Below are positions 1-12,445 of a stretch of DNA of 64,000 bases, piece after piece; positions within the stretch are counted from its first letter, which is position 1; every line of letters starts with the position of its first letter. Where the stretch lies: positions 244,795-308,794 of the forward strand of contig JADFUC010001732.1 of assembly GCA_019722365.1 (NCBI GenBank), read 5' to 3'. This DNA comes from Lithospermum erythrorhizon. Lineage: Eukaryota > Streptophyta > Magnoliopsida > Boraginales > Boraginaceae. A program made the translations under genes and the position numbers. The notes beneath the pieces were generated by a model. That model made no database searches. It was not told where the DNA came from and was given only the letters and a program-made list of their open reading frames with translations.

Positions 1-759
1 TAGTAGATGGATTTAATCCCCTAACATCTGATGTTGAATAAATCTAGATGTATTTTTGTAATTGCAAACCAAACCTTAATTTTGAATGAGATCATAGATG
101 TTGCAGAAAACCCTCAATACCCTTGTTAAATGAGGCATTTGACCCTGTCTTAAACACAACTTAGTCTTATTATCTTGCCAGTAGTAGTTATTCTTAGCTT
201 CCAACTTCATGTTGTCTTCCTTTTAACCTAATCTATGTAAGATATGGTAATAAATACTATGTGCTTCTTCAACTTTACAAATGGGTAGATATGTGCACTA
301 TAAAATCAAGTGTATGTATCAGCAAAAAATGTGAAACCTTTTAACATGTGATGTGCTTATGTAATGTTCATGCCAACATAAAACTTCAACCCAATCACAT
401 AGACATTTTACATCTAATGATGTAAAAGATGCTTTGTCCACCACTGCTCGCTCAGAGGCTTCTCTCTATGACGGAAAGTTCATTTTTCTATAACAATATA
501 TTTAGATAAGCCACTACATGAGAAATGCAACACATGTATCCTCCGTTGCGTGAAAAAAGAGAGGTACGGCTGCAAGAGATTGAATCTGATGTACACTTGA
601 GAGGAGCAAGAACTCAAATAGTTCATCAATATGCACCCATAAATTGAATGAATGTGGAATTAAAGCATAAAATTTCCACATGCTATTTACAATTGAGAAG
701 CCAGGCATACAATGAATCTCACAAATGTCAGCCAACAGAAGTGGAAACTTAAGAATCCA
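1..759. other. Intergenic sequence downstream of the At3g49140-like gene
   Basis: AT-rich sequence. The short open frames here have no coding character and no recognisable domain. It presumably includes the 3' untranslated region of the minus-strand gene that ends at 760. I see nothing else in it. Confidence 0.5.
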
Positions 760-3700
760 TCATAAATCAGTAGGGTGTGCTTCTTTCTTCTGTTGCAACT
801 TGTGATGGGTCCTTGGGAACAATATATCATTCAATTGACTTTCAGCACTGTACTCTGAGGAGGCCTATAAATAAAGAATTAGGAAAACTTAGTTGAAATT
901 ATATAATCAAGGATATACAGGTTACAATGGTGATGTAATCATGCACATAAAATCTCCTTCCACAAAAGTAAAATAATTAGAGTGTAGCACAATAAAATAA
1001 TTAGGGTGTAGCACAATAAAATTGTTCAATAGAAATTTACATTACAAACTGTTGGGTTTAACATGCAACTAGATAATATTAATGTACCCGTTTCTTGAAT
1101 GCAAATCGCAACGTCTGCAACTGAGTTCCAGAACACACTCTCAAGTCAAAGCCGAGGCTGTCGATACCAGCAAGAGCAACCTCCTTTGATGATGTACAAA
1201 GAATATTTGTTAGGATACAATATTTACTTTGAAAATGAAAATACATTCTGAAATTAAGCAAGTATGTCATCAATGAAGCGAAAATATAGTATGAGATACA
1301 AATTTCAAGAAGTCCTATTGCTGATATTACCCTATACTGTAGCTAATCATGTAACTTAAGCTGATTCATTAGAACCATACCCAATCACATAATTAATTGA
1401 ACCACACTGACCTTAGAGAAAGTAGAGCAACGAATTCTCAAATAGTTCAAATTCCATCTTCACTATAGATGAAGCTTTTATACAACTTTATAACAGTTAA
1501 CACTCTAGGTTACACTTAGAAGATAGAAGCACAAGTTTGTTACCTCAACTTGAATGCCCTTGCATCTCCAGCAGAGTGACCTAAGAGCTTGTGTAGTCTT
1601 TTCACCGCCAGCTTTAAGGCGAGATATAATTTTAGCAGCCGAATGAGCAATTGCATCAGGCCGAGCTCTTCTGAAGTCTTCCATCTCTACAGAAGTCTGT
1701 TCAATAATATAACAAAATAAATGTTAAGTTCAATTCCTTGTCAAGCATTCATTTAAATATCAGGAATCAGGATTAGTTCTACAAGACAACAATATCCTAT
1801 AATGTCCAATATCTGAAACACATCATCACATAAGATGCTGGTATAGACAATCTTGAAGTCAACCTGATTGCCTTGTGTTGAAATTAGCTGCAATTTAATC
1901 ATCTCTAGCTTATAGAATGAAGTCCCATTTCCTTGGTTTTCATCCTTTTCCAACTCTTCTGCCCTGCTTGGGCTATCACGACCAGTTTTATTCTCCTGTT
2001 CCTGACCATTTATTTGAATATTGTTGTCGTGTTTCTTTCCCTTTATATCAATGATCCGATTCTCCTCAGCACTGGTAGACTCACGGTCCGACATTTGTTT
2101 TTGTATGACAGCTTGCTCTTCACCAAAAGCAGCACTTAGTAGGCCTTGAACTACGATTCCAGCAGGAGGCTCATCCATAAAATCTATTGGATCATCTTCA
2201 ACAATCTAAGTAGAAAGTAGACATTTATCCATTAGTGAAGGAAAATGAAAAGAATGGCTATTCTAAAGATTTTAGTTTATTGCCACAACCGTATTAATGT
2301 CACAAGAAATGAAAGAATACAAAACGAAATTCGAAATTCGAAGTTTAACTTTTAACCTAAAGTGATGTACTGACCTCAGAAATCTTTTTGGCGAAATACA
2401 TAGGATGAGAAGATCTCATTGTGTCCAGCTTAGCCCAATCTCCAACTGATCCATCAGAGCCCTCACCCTCATCTTCAAGAACGGCAACCCAGTTCTGAAT
2501 ACAAGTATTTCATACAGAAGCATTACAGAAGGTGTATGTATTCTTGAAAAATGTGTCAACGGGCTGTGGTATGAACGATAATATACCTCATCATCATCTT
2601 CATCCTCATCATCCTCCTCATCAGAGTCACTATCTTCCTCATCAAAATTGTCAATGCCAAAATCAATTTCAGCTTGATCAAAGGCTTCCATCTCACTAAG
2701 CATTTCTGCAGTGTCTAATCCAACGATGACTTGCTGCATGCATAGTGTTTGAGTGAGAAATACTCTTAAAACATACATAACTCCTAAACGAAAGTTAAAT
2801 CCACGATATAAGTTCAATTATTTAGGTCGAAGTACATACCACAACGTTCTCATCAGTGGTTAGGGCTTTCAGAATGTCTTCCTCATTCTTTACTTGAAAA
2901 TAAATATCTGGCAGGCAGCATTAACACTAATGCTTCAGTAATTATCTCCACCTTCAATTCTATAATTACAGGATCATAAACCACTCGATGAACTTACTTC
3001 CATATTCATCAGTTACATAAGGCAAATCCGGCCAAAATACATTTTCATGAACTTCATCACTTAACAACCCAGAAAACATCAACGTTGCTTTACAATTCAC
3101 CTAGACAAATAATTGCAATAAATAAGAAACAAGTAAGACACCAAATTTTCAACCTTCTTAATCAATCAAGGCTTCCAAATGAAATTGGTTGGCGATAATG
3201 CCAGAGAAATTCTTCTATTTCCAGACGAAACTAAATAAAATGTTACTCCATATTAACCCTTTAAGTCAGCATATTCAAACATGAGATTATGAATTGTAGT
3301 GATCATGGTACTAAGATTTAATCATGTAATATTGATTTGAAGTCATAATGATGACATTTTGATAACGACATTCTGCTCTGGAATAGGGATGTTCTTATTA
3401 GTAAAATACGGGAAACATTTGTTGGTTCGTAATACGAGTATAATTTGTTGCTTTCGTTGGTAAATTAGGTGAACAATACAATGTTCCATTTTATGTATAA
3501 TCCCTACAATATGCTTATAAATGTGTTTTATACATGCCTTTTTTAAGTGTGTCTTTTCAGAGTGACCTTAACTATGTTTTCTACGAGTATAATATGAATG
3601 TACAAATGTAATTCGTGTTTTATGCACATTGATCGCTAACCAATGAAATTACATTTGACAATTTCAATTCAAAAGGTTTAAATATACCTCAACGATTGTT

Positions 3701-4732
3701 CTAGTCATTTCAGCAGGGCTAAGTCGAGCCTCCTCCACACTGTCTACCCCGTCGGTTTCAGCAATGTCCTCAAAAGGATGACACCTTTGAGGCTTGGAGT
3801 TAGGCTCCAACGGCCCCGAACCTGAGCTCCCATACTCTTTCGCTGATGCTTTGATTGCACTCTTAACCTTCCGGCAACACCTATAAATCTATATATGTAA
3901 GCTATACTTAGGTAAATCAATATGCAGTATGTTATAGTAACTGACATTTTCAATTTTACTTTTGGCCACATTGTTTGGAGATAGGTGGTGGTGTAATTGA
4001 ACTTCCATTACAAATAAAAGAGATTCATGTTACTCATGTGTTATAGGGTCTCCATCTCTTGAATACCCCCTTTCATTCCATGAAGATAGTTTACTTTCAC
4101 TTTTGTAACATGTTATAATACCTCTAAAAAAACATATTGAAAGTAAAGTAGTTTGTCCAAACTAAGAACCTAGTAACTCACTCATCCCCATGATTTACAA
4201 CTCTCTAATTTGAGCACTAATCTCACAACCTCAAGGATTAGCCTTACAACCTCGAGGATATATCCCGTCCTCTAGTTCGAGTAAGCCTCACAACCTCAAG
4301 ACTTATCTTTTATAAGATTGATATTGAGGAACCAGTCTCACATTGGTGAACTAAGACCTTCCCGATGTAATAATAAGGACCATCTACAACCAATTACATT
4401 TAGTATGGACCCGTGAATTCTTAACGGTAATACATCTTTCTCCCATGCTCCTCATCAATGAGAAATTGAGAATCCATTTGAATATAAATCAACTCCTTAC
4501 GTGAGTAAATACGAGTTTGAAGCTTGTATGATTTTCCTCATCACAAGCAAACAATAAAATTCTTTTGATATTCCACAAATCTTGAATATAAAGTGAAATT
4601 AAAATAGTTGGGTTCTTGAAAATATTACCCAGGGATGAGGAGGGTACATGAGTGAGAGTGGAAGTTTCTTGGGGGGAAGTGAAGTATAGGAGCTGTCCCA
4701 GAGCAGTTTCTAATAATCATTTGAGCTGCCAT
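760..4732 (-). CDS. At3g49140-like protein, predicted plastid-targeted, ten exons
   Basis: An intact minus-strand gene reconstructed from splice sites. The exons in coding order are 4732-4629, 3880-3688, 3100-2998, 2907-2840, 2733-2587, 2494-2375, 2205-1864, 1696-1544, 1183-1088 and 864-760. All junctions are GT..AG and the phases join without a break. The total is 1,431 nt, or 476 residues. The start ATG at 4732 opens a basic, Ser/His-rich stretch of about 35 residues that looks like a chloroplast transit peptide. A conserved block (HPFED, EARLSPAEMTRTIVE) follows, then FSGLLSDEVHEN and WPDLPYVTDEYG. A run of about 25 mostly Asp/Glu residues ends exon 5 near residue 205. Later come DDPIDFMDEPPAG, NGTSFYKLEMIKLQL, ARPDAIAHSAAKI and DSLGFDLRVCSGTQ. 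The whole order matches the Arabidopsis At3g49140 family as I remember it. That family is sometimes labelled PPR, but I see no PPR repeats; an FMN-binding split-barrel fold is the usual family assignment. Its biochemical function is unknown to me. Confidence 0.9.
969..1016. repeat. 24-bp direct tandem duplication in the last intron
   Basis: Two adjacent 24-bp copies, starting at 969 and 993, differ at one base (AG versus GG before TGTAGCAC). They lie in the last intron (865-1087) of the At3g49140-like gene. This is a simple local duplication with no evident role. Confidence 0.7.
3881..4628 (-). other. First intron of the At3g49140-like gene with a short repeated motif
   Basis: This 748-bp intron separates the transit-peptide exon from the body of the protein. 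Between about 4210 and 4290 the motif ACAACCTC occurs three times, followed by AAG or GAG, at spacings of roughly 25 and 40 bp. No transposon ends were recognised. Confidence 0.6.
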
Positions 4733-5859
4733 TGATATATATATGTACAACAACACAATAAAATTTGCAATTTGGAAAGCTTATTATGAGGGTAGAGATA
4801 AGATAATATTGACCAACTGTAAAGTAGTTAGAAACTTTTGAATACAAGCAATAATAATCTTGAAGAATCCGAATTGGAGAATTGTATGGATGAGCAAAGC
4901 TGAGTAATCAGCAATTTGCATGGTCGACTTAAGTCCCAGACAATCCGAGTCGAGCCGAGCTTAAGGCTTGTCACGTGAGGAGACAAAATTACTCTTGTTC
5001 AAACACGATTTGTTTTAAATTATTTAAAAAATTAAATTTTAAATATTTTTCATTCAAACAATATACATTGAGTAACATCACAATATATGCAAACAAAAGG
5101 GAAATTGATTAGAATAATTAAAGTGAATGTTTTGAAATAATTTAAATATAACTGAATTTTTTAAGATAGATTTTTTAAATTACATTTAAATGAATGAAAA
5201 TAAGACCTGATTAAAAATCTTGTTCACTATCATTTTATTCGAATTTTGTTCTAAGTGAAAAAGTATTATTCCCTTTTTTTTCACTAATGATAGAAATTTC
5301 AAATTACATACGTTATCAAACTGTAATTAAATTCTAAACTAAGCATTGAAATTAACGCCAAAGAAATAAACATGTACTATACGAGAGTGCATTGCGTAAA
5401 CAACGTCTTCATTTGGATGTTGCACCAGTGGCATAGCTATTTGGCTGGAAATCCCCATAGAGTGTGTTGGAAAGATCATTAGCGGCAACGAAAGTACCAG
5501 CGTAGTGGGTTCAGACGGAGGAAACATGTAGAAAATAGTTTAATCACGATTTTAATAAAATTTGAATGTCTCTCTTAATTGATATTTATCTTCTTTGCAT
5601 CACTTATTATTTTATTAAAATAAGAATCATTTATGGATTTCAATTTTGAAAAAATCTCCTTGTGTTTTAGGATGAATGGAGTAATATAAAAGTACCTTAA
5701 ATAATTAAAATCAGGAGTGAGTAAGTTGTTAAAATAAAAGGCATTCGAGCGGGTATTTGATAAATCGGATTATATAATTACTTTATTGAGTCCGGTAATT
5801 ATTCTGATTATTTCATGTATCAAGTCATTTTTTATACTCAAGTCGGGTTCGGATGTTAG
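4733..5859. other. Upstream region of the At3g49140-like gene
   Basis: About 1.1 kb of AT-rich sequence separates the start codon at 4732 (minus strand) from a Sirevirus-type LTR at 5860. It must contain the promoter, but no element stands out clearly enough to be called. No coding potential was recognised. Confidence 0.5.
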
Positions 5860-7702
5860 TGTTAGACTATATGACAACCTAAGAGGGGGGTGAATTAGGT
5901 TATAGCGGAATTACACCCAATTTTTTTATTAATAAAATCTTAAGATCAAATATCCCAATTAACCTCTTTTTAGCAATTTGGGAATGATCATTTAGCATAT
6001 AAAGTCCAATCAAATAGTACTACACAAATACTATCATACAATAAATAAATAAATGCTTATTTAATTTATTATGACAAATATTTAACTCTTGAGTTTACAC
6101 AATTATTACTTAAACACTTTTAGTTAATTTATCAAATTCTTGATCAAGTTAGGCAATACTCCTCAATCAAGCATATAAACAATTTACACAGCTATAAAGA
6201 ATAATAATATATAACAATAAAGTAGAGAGTTAAGGGATAGAAAAATACAAACTTGACATGACCATGGCACCAAACGCCGAATTTGGAAAATATAACCTTG
6301 TATATATTATTAAAGTAAACCCACCAAGTAGCGTCACGAAAACAACTCAATATACAATCTTCTAAGCTACCTACTAGAGCACTTTGAAGCTACGCTACAG
6401 AAAGAGCGAGCGAGAACCCTCAGCGACCTCGGAAAACCTCGAGCTTTCAAGATCTACCCGATCTTGAACAACCTTAACCGCCCACTAGAAGAGATTAAGC
6501 GATCTATTGTCAGTCCTTGTCAGTTGCTTCCGACTAGGAAGACCCCTTTTCGTGAACCTTGTGTTATTCTTTTCCACAAGAAAAGTTTTACTCTTTTACA
6601 AGATAATCCCTAAATGGATTTGGTAAGAGTATTACAAGTTGAGCTTTATGGAAATCTCTCTCAAATCAAGATGCAAAGAAGAATAAGAGAGTTGGCTTTT
6701 ACTTTGAAAATTTAGAATTTCATTTTCAATTGGATTGCAAAAGTTATGTTTGAAATTCCTTGAATTGGCTTTTATAGATGAAAACTATTAGCTTAAAATC
6801 AGCCAATATCAGGGCTTGTATCGGGTGTACGGTACCCTATAGAAGTCCCGATACGTTTCAACGGATAGTTCTAAAAATCTATCGGGGCTTACGAACACCC
6901 TATGAAAGACCCGATACGAATCTGGGTTCAAAATGTGGCCATTATCGAATTAAATTATCGAGTATGATAAGGCCCTAGATACAAGACCGAAAAAGCTCTT
7001 TGGAATCATCCCGTAAGACCTCGGGGGATGCATTGGGGATAGGAAGCGATCTGCGAGCCCGTGCAATGAATGGATTTGAGAGTTCTACTTATTCTAGTTT
7101 GAGCCCCCAAATTTGACCTAATTCAAATTCAAGTACAAACGACACAAACTCATTTTAACTCGATTTCAAAGTAATTCAAACGCGGATCAATCAAGAATAA
7201 GTTTATAACCAAATTTTTTTTAAGCAAATCCTTTTAGCAATTTAAATAGCTTAATTATTTTAAAAACCAACTCTCCTAAAAACTAAGCAACTTTAATAAG
7301 AGAGAATTTCCTTCTGGCGATCTATGAATACGTAAGAGGGAACACGTAGAAGGTTTGGCTTTGTGATGACTTGAATCTTGGCTTGCTTTAACCGACTAGA
7401 CACTTATTTGTAAAGTCAACTTGTGAAATATCTTTCTAACATGACTACATAAAAATACTTAATCACACATGTTAGATAGTAAATCAATGTTTTAGTAATC
7501 ATCAAAACCGAGAGTACGGACCCATAGTCCAATATTATCCCTCTTTTTGATCATGTCAAAACATTGATACCAAACACATGTCAAATATAAGGGTATTGAC
7601 ATGGTTTTGCTCATATAAGCATGCCAAGTAATGAATAAGACAATTAGGTAATATATAACATGGTATAACATGACATCTTAGCATGACATATATATAGCGT
7701 CA
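5860..7702 (-). mobile_element. Sirevirus-type (Ty1/copia) LTR, minus orientation
   Basis: On the minus strand the segment begins with TG at 7702 and ends with CA at 5860. Just before the minus-strand start lies a purine-rich tract (ACAAAAAGGGGGAGAA, 7721-7706) that looks like a polypurine tract. Near the minus-strand 3' end is a TTCACCCCCCTCTTAGGTTG segment (about 5896-5877), a configuration I associate with Sirevirus LTRs. At about 1.84 kb it is a plausible size for that lineage. I did not find the partner LTR in the window, so this is either the 3' LTR of a truncated element or a solo LTR with residual flank. Assignment to lineage is from motif memory, not a search. Confidence 0.55.
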
Positions 7703-9084
7703 TATTCTCCCCCTTTTTGTCTCATAAAAAAGGTACAAATTGAACATAATAAGATACCACAAACATGTCAAGAAAGATAATGATTTTAGCACGTTTGACA
7801 TGATTTATACACAAATGAAAATGATAAACAATGAAGCATAAAACAAGTGTATGGCATCCTGTATAAATCACTTTAGGTCGACCTAAGAAGGTGCAACAAC
7901 TAGAATAAGTGATGTCAAACATATATCATGAAACAGTTAATTAAAACAATGACATATGATAAAGTATTACTTCAATTTTCTCTTTTTAAAAGTTTGAAAA
8001 ACTCAAAGAGAATAGAAGTAATAGGATTGTCCACTTAGAAACAAAGTTATCGTGAAAATAGAAGATCATAAGTTTGTCGATTCATCCCACTCGAACAAAA
8101 GTTTTCTTAGGGACGACAAGGCTCAATCTGATATCATCTTGAATAAGAATAGACCATGATCTACAGTTTCGTTGGGCAACTATTTGAGGAACAAAGTGAT
8201 ATATGCAGTGTGTATTATACCGTTGTTTAAGAATGAAAATATTTAAAATCATATGACATGTATACCTTGAGTGGTTTTAACAAAATGAAAAAAAGGTAAG
8301 AAGAAAGAAAGAAGCATACGATTTTGTTAAAACAAGTTAGATCGAGAATCAATCTCTCGAGATAAAATGATTTTGACACATTGAGCCAAAGCTTTTGTTG
8401 GATTACTCACAGTAAAGATAGGTAAGACTACTCCCAGATTTCTCGATAGAAATTTTTGCATATAAAATTAAAGGATATGTGCAGGAGTGATAAGCTGACC
8501 AAGCTTAGAATCTCGAGTTATAAAATATTTAAATCAAAACATCTTGAGTGAGAAGTCACAAATCAATTTAACAAATCCCTTTTCAAGAAGAGTCATAGGG
8601 AAACATGAAAATATGATTTGTGATAAGTCATAGGAGATATATTTAGGTTAAATATTTTGGTATAATACATCTCAAATGATAAGTAAATCAAATACTCATG
8701 AAAGAATAAAAATCAAGCACATTCAAGTATAAGACACTTTCAACCCACTAAATTTTGAAACTAATTTTAATCATGTGGTTGAAAAATACATCAAACCAAA
8801 GGACACTGTTCAAGTGGAATGCAATTTTGAAAATACAAGAAAAATTATCCACTTTTCTTGTACAAGCCAATGAAAACATCAAAACATGAAAAATAATATT
8901 GGTTTGGCCTTAAATCAAAGTTAAGAAGAAATTTGTGAAACAACAGTTTTAAAGAGTAACAAAAAATCTTCAAAACAAAAACGAACGACAAGAACATCTC
9001 TAAAAATGATCGAGTTTTGAAATACAAGTTTGAACTCGGTCATAATCTCATGAATTGTCACGACCATAACAAGTTTGCATATTA

Positions 9085-9590
9085 ATGCATGCACGGCTAG
9101 GCCTGTGAGCGAACCCAAAAGTTCGATTCGATTCGCATTATTCGGCTCAAAATAGTTCGGCTCGTGGCTTGGTTCGATAGCATAAACATGAAACCGAACC
9201 TTAAAATTCAAGGTTCGACTGACCGGACCGAACCGTGTGAAATAGTTTGGTCTACTACATTTGATCCATTATCACTTAGATATGATGTAAACCTATGTTG
9301 AAAACCTCATACAAATAGAAATTTATCATCATTTATCTCATTTTCTTCCTATTTCATCCACTCTCATCCATTCGATTCGGTCACTCATAAATGTGTTCAA
9401 ACGTTTACTCAAACGGTTTGATTCGATTAGCAAAAGTTTGGCTCGATTCGCGTTCTTAAATCGTATACTCAAATGTTAAATTCTAATATTTGACACTTTC
9501 AAACGTATTCGAACCTAAGGTTTGACACTTTCAAATGTATACTCAAACCCTATAAAGTTCGGTGTAGTTCGGTTCGTTTCCAACCCTATG
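9085..9590. repeat. TTCG/GAACC-rich degenerate repeat tract
   Basis: Words such as GATTCGATTCG, GTTCGGCTCG and CCGAACC recur on both strands. Two copies of a phrase beginning TTGACACTTTCAAA lie near 9490 and 9520. Similar low-complexity tracts occur in many plant repeats, so the origin cannot be fixed from this sequence. Confidence 0.5.
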
Positions 9591-9744
9591 CATGGCCATC
9601 TAGACAATATCCTCTTGAAAGATTAAGCAATTGAATTTTCATGAGATTTGAGACATTCAAAAGCAATTAAGTACATATAAAGTCTTAAGGCACGACTTCC
9701 CCTCACATATGGAATCTTGAGCCACGACTCCCCCTCACATATAG

Positions 9745-9751
9745 CACACAA

Positions 9752-9782
<31 letters not shown>
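9745..9782. repeat. Compound (AC)n(AT)n microsatellite
   Basis: An uninterrupted CA/AC dinucleotide run passes directly into an AT run. It lies within the presumed internal region of the Sirevirus-type element. Confidence 0.9.
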
Positions 9783-10599
9783 AGCATAAGTACCCCTCAA
9801 GCAGGCAAGTAAGACAATTAAGAAGCCTCGAAAAACATGAAACACTCTCAAACAAAATATTTAAGCAAAAACATTGTATCACATACAAGTTGAGAGAATG
9901 GAACCCAAAACACTCATTAAGCTCAAATATAGAATATCACAATAATGCACATGAAAGCATATGGAAATATACAACATGTAATCAATTACTCAAAAGAGCA
10001 TATAATCATGAAGAATAACTTGATTTAAATTTTAGAGTTCTCAAACAAAAGTATGTTCAATATGAAATATCAAGATATAAAGTAAACACATTTTCCATAT
10101 TGCATGATATAGCTTAAAAATAGTAAACGTAGACACAAAGCATAAATCATGTAGGATATTAAGGCATAAACAAGAAGAGCATGGTATCGTAGACATACTT
10201 TGAAGTTCCTTTTTCGAAAGTATTTAACCATTTTAAGGAAGGGATAATGACAAGGGATCGATTTAGAATATCAAACCATTTTCAAGCATGAAACCATCTA
10301 AGTCAAGTTGAAGAACTCAACAAACTCATTTAATCATATTAAGCACATTTGATCCCTAAACACATATATTTCTTGTCTCATAAATAATGAAATGCATATA
10401 ACCATGTCAATATAGATGAGCAATACAAAAACAAAACATGAGCATGGTTCAAAGATATTATAATCACAATATTAAATACATCATGAAAGTGCATGAAATA
10501 ACATGAATGCTTATAAAGTATATGTCATAAAACAAGAATGATGAAGTTAAATCATATTAAAAAAGATAAAATAAAATAAGATAAGGTTCGAAAATACTT

Positions 10600-11500
10600 C
10601 ATCCAAAAAGCTTTTTCTTCCTTTAGACATTTTCTCTTGTCATTTGACCGATTTTATCTTTTATTTATGCGGCTCCATATATTGCACTTATTTATGTAAT
10701 GCAAAATTCACTTTTGCATGCTTGGAATTATATATTAAGATCATGATATGTGTCTCGATTATATTAATATATTAATTATATAATTATAAAGTAATATACT
10801 TGTTAGCAGATGTGGCCAATTATAATAGATGATCCAAACACAACTTTGAATAGAATTCTCCTTTAGTACTATTTTATTTTTTGCTAGATAGAATATTATA
10901 TTAGCTGAAAGAGTTCAAGACACATCTTGTTGTTGCATTACAAAATGAGACCAATGAAGGAGAATAAACATAGATTTTCTGCAAACTACTATTATAATCA
11001 TAAACTTGAAAAACACTTGAAATACTAATTATGGTTGGATGAAACACACCTCATCAAGCGTCGTTACTCTTATTAAAAATTAATTTCGACCGCTTTATAA
11101 ATAGGGTGTCTTTGTGTGACTGCCCGTGTGTGTAGAGCACCGCGGGTGCCAATTTTACCCCTCTATATAAGTGAAAACACGGGCCATTTCGTATGGTTTC
11201 ACACGCCAAATTGTTCTTACGTGGGTATCGGTTAGAGAATCGCTTTTACGGCGTGTAGCTGTAGTTGAGGCGTAGTTCGAGGGTGTAGTATGCGGCCTTG
11301 TTCAAGCGATAACGTGTGACACCTTCGCGCAATAGTTTAGCTTCGCATGATATGTCAGGTCACAAAGCATTCTAACTTTAGAAATTACTAAAATAAAAAT
11401 GACTAATGCGTTATAATATTAATAAAAGTACTAATTTCAGAAAATATATTATATACAATTATTGTATAGTTAATTAGGATAAAGATACTAATTTTAAAAA
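10600..11500. other. Unassigned AT-rich stretch with a GC-richer block
   Basis: No gene was recognised. A GC-richer segment near 11,100-11,340 contains CACACG and GTGTG words that recur at 12,139-12,226. The two blocks could be the ends of one non-autonomous element enclosing the tandem repeat between them, but terminal repeats were not clear enough to call. Confidence 0.35.
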
Positions 11501-11502
11501 AT

Positions 11503-12110
11503 AATTAATAAGGTGATAAAAGAAAAAAGAAAACATAATCAATAAATAATATAGTTGATTGAGTTGATTATTTTTTAACCAAGAATTTGAATAAAGTACA
11601 AAAATTAATCTCAACCAGCTGTCATGAGTAATTAGGTGATAAAATAAAAAAAATAATCAATAAAAATATATTTGATTGAGTTTATTGACATAGCTTGTGT
11701 AAGTTTTTTTTCCATAAATTTGCACAACAAAAATTTGAATAAAGGAGTACAATTGTTTAAATGACACATCATAGTAATTAGGTGGTAAAATAAAAAAACA
11801 TAATCAATAAAAATATATTTGATTGAGTTGATTGACATAAGCTTGTATAAGTTCTTTTTCATAAGTTTGAACTTTTAACCAAAAATTAGATAAAGAACAA
11901 TTATTCTGCTCATGGCATCCAAATTAATTAGTTGATAAAATAAAAATGAAAACATAATCAATAAAAATATAGGTGTTAAATTAAATTTTCTTATAGCTTA
12001 AATTTTTCAATTTATAATCTAAATGTAGTTGTTTTTATTTATATGACCAATTTTTACTTATAGCTTAAATTTTTGAAGTTTTCAATTTATAAAAAATATA
12101 GGTGTTAAAA
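11503..12110. repeat. Tandem repeat, unit about 146-150 bp, about 3.5 copies
   Basis: Successive units start near 11503, 11629, 11775 and 11925, so the spacings are about 126, 146 and 150 bp. Each unit begins with a TAATTAGGTGATAAAA-like segment. CATAATCAATAAAAATATA and TTGATTGAGTTGATTGACAT follow, then a TTTGAATAAAG-like stretch. A further partial unit sits at about 12,237-12,330 beyond the hairpin block. The units are imperfect, so the array is old or low-copy. Confidence 0.75.
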
Positions 12111-12138
12111 ACGTATGTATATATGTGTCGTGCGTGCC

Positions 12139-12226
12139 TTCACACGGTATTATTAGTTCATACCGTGTGAAATGCACACGATATGTGCTCAGTTAATACC
12201 GTGTGAAATGCACACGATATGTGCTC
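12139..12226. repeat. Perfect 12-bp hairpin adjoining a 36-bp tandem duplication
   Basis: TTCACACGGTAT (12139-12150) pairs perfectly with ATACCGTGTGAA (12160-12171) around a 9-nt loop. Starting at 12161, a 36-bp unit containing TACCGTGTGAAATGCACACG is repeated at 12197. Each unit also holds the internal pairing GTGTG/CACAC. The block interrupts the 147-bp repeat array. Confidence 0.8.
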
Positions 12227-12445
12227 TGATCTTTATGTGATTGAGTTGATTAGCGTAAAACATGTAAATACTTTATCAAAGTTTGGATAAAGGTACAATT
12301 ATTTTAAAATAGTCATAATTGTCATCAAAATTTCAATACCCACCGATTTCATCTACATAAATAGGTAGTACCAATTAAATATTTTCACCTTTAACAACTG
12401 ACTACATTGTTAATTTTAAAAAATATTCCAGCGAGTCAAACAAAT

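Larger units (their letters stand above)
7703..10600 (-). mobile_element. Probable non-coding internal part of the Sirevirus-type element
   Basis: AT-rich sequence lies on the internal side of the LTR. No gag or pol motifs were recognised on either strand. A second purine-rich tract on the minus strand occurs as two near-identical copies (plus strand CACGACTTCCCCTCACATAT, about 9690, and CACGACTCCCCCTCACATAT, about 9723). Sireviruses are known to carry several polypurine-like motifs upstream of the 3' LTR, which would fit. The right boundary is a guess. Confidence 0.3.

Noticed and set aside
1933..2139. Plus-strand hydrophobic frame opposite exon 7
   Set aside because: Antisense shadow of a conserved coding exon; no independent support.
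3744..3971. 75-codon minus-strand frame
   Set aside because: It overlaps exon 2 of the At3g49140-like gene in another frame and runs across the acceptor site.
9703..9888. Cysteine/valine-rich minus-strand frame
   Set aside because: It is a translation of the AC/AT microsatellite.
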